Source: JAIUNP01 sp020161975 (lineage in GTDB: Bacteria; Pseudomonadota; Alphaproteobacteria; Rhizobiales; Beijerinckiaceae). From it: a stretch of 64,000 nt of DNA. The notes beneath the pieces are model-generated. The model searched no databases. It had not been told where the DNA came from and saw nothing but the letters and a program-made list of their open reading frames with translations. Both the position numbers and the translations under genes were made by a program. Shown here in pieces: positions 60,155-64,000 of the stretch. Position 1 is the stretch's first letter. The number at the start of each line of letters is the position of its first letter. Location: positions 1-64,000 of the forward strand of contig DAIOGK010000004.1 in assembly GCA_036745275.1 (NCBI GenBank), in the 5' to 3' direction.

Positions 60155-60628
60155 TTAGCGGAACGCGACCTCGACGATTTCGTAGCTCTTGGCGCCGCCC
60201 GGCGTTTTCACTTCCACGCTGTCGCCGGTCTTCTTGCCGATGAGCGCGCGGGCGATCGGCGAGGAAATCGAGACCATACCCGCTTTTACATCGGCTTCCT
60301 GATCGCCAACGATCATGTAAACGCGCTCCTGCTCGGTATCCTCGTCCACCAGCTTGACGGTGGCACCAAACTTCACCGTCGAGCCGGACAGCTTGGCGAC
60401 ATCGATCACCTCGGCCCGGCCAATGAGGCTTTCAAGTTCGGCGATGCGGCCCTCGTTCAGCGCCTGCGCTTCCTTGGCCGCCGAATATTCGGCGTTCTCC
60501 GACAAATCGCCATGGGCGCGCGCTTCCTGAATGGCCAGGATAATGCGCGGACGCTCCTCCTGCTGGCGGAACTTCAGTTCAGCCTCAAGAGCGGCAAAGC
60601 CTTTCGGCGTCAGGGGCACACGTTCCAT
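60155..60628 (-). CDS. greA: Transcription elongation factor GreA
   Basis: GreA rescues backtracked RNA polymerase. The 157-residue protein has the coiled coil (AHGDLSENAEYSAAKEAQAL) with the tip acidic residues, then VKLVDEDTEQERVYMIVGDQ and the SSPIARALIGKKTGDSVEVK C-terminal FKBP-like domain. Start ATG 60628. It follows carB with 84 bases between them, a conserved order. Confidence 0.97.
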   Translation of the reverse strand: MERVPLTPKGFAALEAELKFRQQEERPRIILAIQEARAHGDLSENAEYSAAKEAQALNEGRIAELESLIGRAEVIDVAKLSGSTVKFGATVKLVDEDTEQERVYMIVGDQEADVKAGMVSISSPIARALIGKKTGDSVEVKTPGGAKSYEIVEVAFR

Positions 60629-60643
60629 GATCTATCCAATTCA

Positions 60644-60686
60644 AGTCCACGCAACCGGCAGTCAGTCCACGCCAGTTGCAGTCCAC
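60644..60686. repeat. Three AGTCCAC repeats in the carB-greA gap
   Basis: AGTCCAC occurs at 60644-60650, 60664-60670 and 60680-60686 (GTGGACT on the minus strand), 20 and 16 bases apart, in the leader of greA. A short frame MWTATGVD also lies there. Biological meaning unknown. Confidence 0.5.
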
Positions 60687-60712
60687 ATCAACTTCTCAGC
60701 CTGCCTTCGCGG

Positions 60713-64000
<3,288 letters not shown>

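Overview
The window is a GC-rich, densely packed bacterial chromosome segment. It reads as Alphaproteobacteria, order Hyphomicrobiales (Rhizobiales). The evidence is gene content and order: an Hsp20-DUF1150 pair; a TIGR02301 protein beside a NUDIX hydrolase; pdxH / RT0821-type lipoprotein / DnaJ-like / fabI; xseB..dxs..tlyA / RNA methyltransferase; an NrtR-type NAD regulator next to an HD hydrolase; and carB-greA..trxB-lsrB (vtlR). I cannot name a genus. No phage, insertion sequence, CRISPR array, tRNA or rRNA was found, so this looks like core genome with small lineage-specific insertions.

Layout. 1-8.7 kb: mutL (cut by the left edge), a membrane-anchored phosphatase-like protein, typA, and a divergent pair made of a membrane-spanning TAXI-type binding protein and a chemoreceptor carrying a CxxCH haem motif, then a Tim44-domain protein. 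8.7-16.6 kb: argG, moeB, and pheS-glycosyltransferase-pheT with an overlapping start, then a LOG-family gene. 16.6-24 kb: cysQ, two RNA methyltransferase genes, a Tat-exported superoxide dismutase, a small repeat protein, dxs, a pentapeptide lipoprotein and xseB. 24-30.3 kb: nrtR, HD hydrolase, tag, ygfZ, TIGR02301, NUDIX, SDR and pdxH, nearly all on the minus strand. 30.3-36.9 kb: plus-strand run with DnaJ-like, fabI, histidine phosphatase, aroC and an L,D-transpeptidase lipoprotein. 37-46 kb: SRAP peptidase, acyl-CoA dehydrogenase, threonylcarbamoyl-AMP synthase, a LysR regulator, rplT-rpmI with a structured leader, an HWE sensor kinase, and infC with an AUU start. 46-52.7 kb: hydrolase, DUF1150, Hsp20, GntR regulator, upp, TctC-type binding protein, aspartate aminotransferase and an M15-like secreted protein. 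52.7-64 kb: DMT transporter, stand-alone Ada zinc domain, ELM1-like protein, trxB, lsrB, an AbcR-type small RNA, msrP, fadD, greA and carB (cut by the right edge).

The most interesting non-coding signals are an AbcR/alpha-r15-like sRNA with a LysR-type dyad upstream, next to its likely regulator lsrB; a hairpin-rich leader in front of rpmI-rplT; the AUU start of infC; and a 12-bp-stem inverted repeat in the sod 5' region. On the protein side, the TAXI-like membrane protein opposite a haem-type chemoreceptor, and a 133-residue protein with 11-residue repeats, are the least explained. Start codons were chosen from visible Shine-Dalgarno sequences and family alignments recalled from knowledge; no database search was possible.
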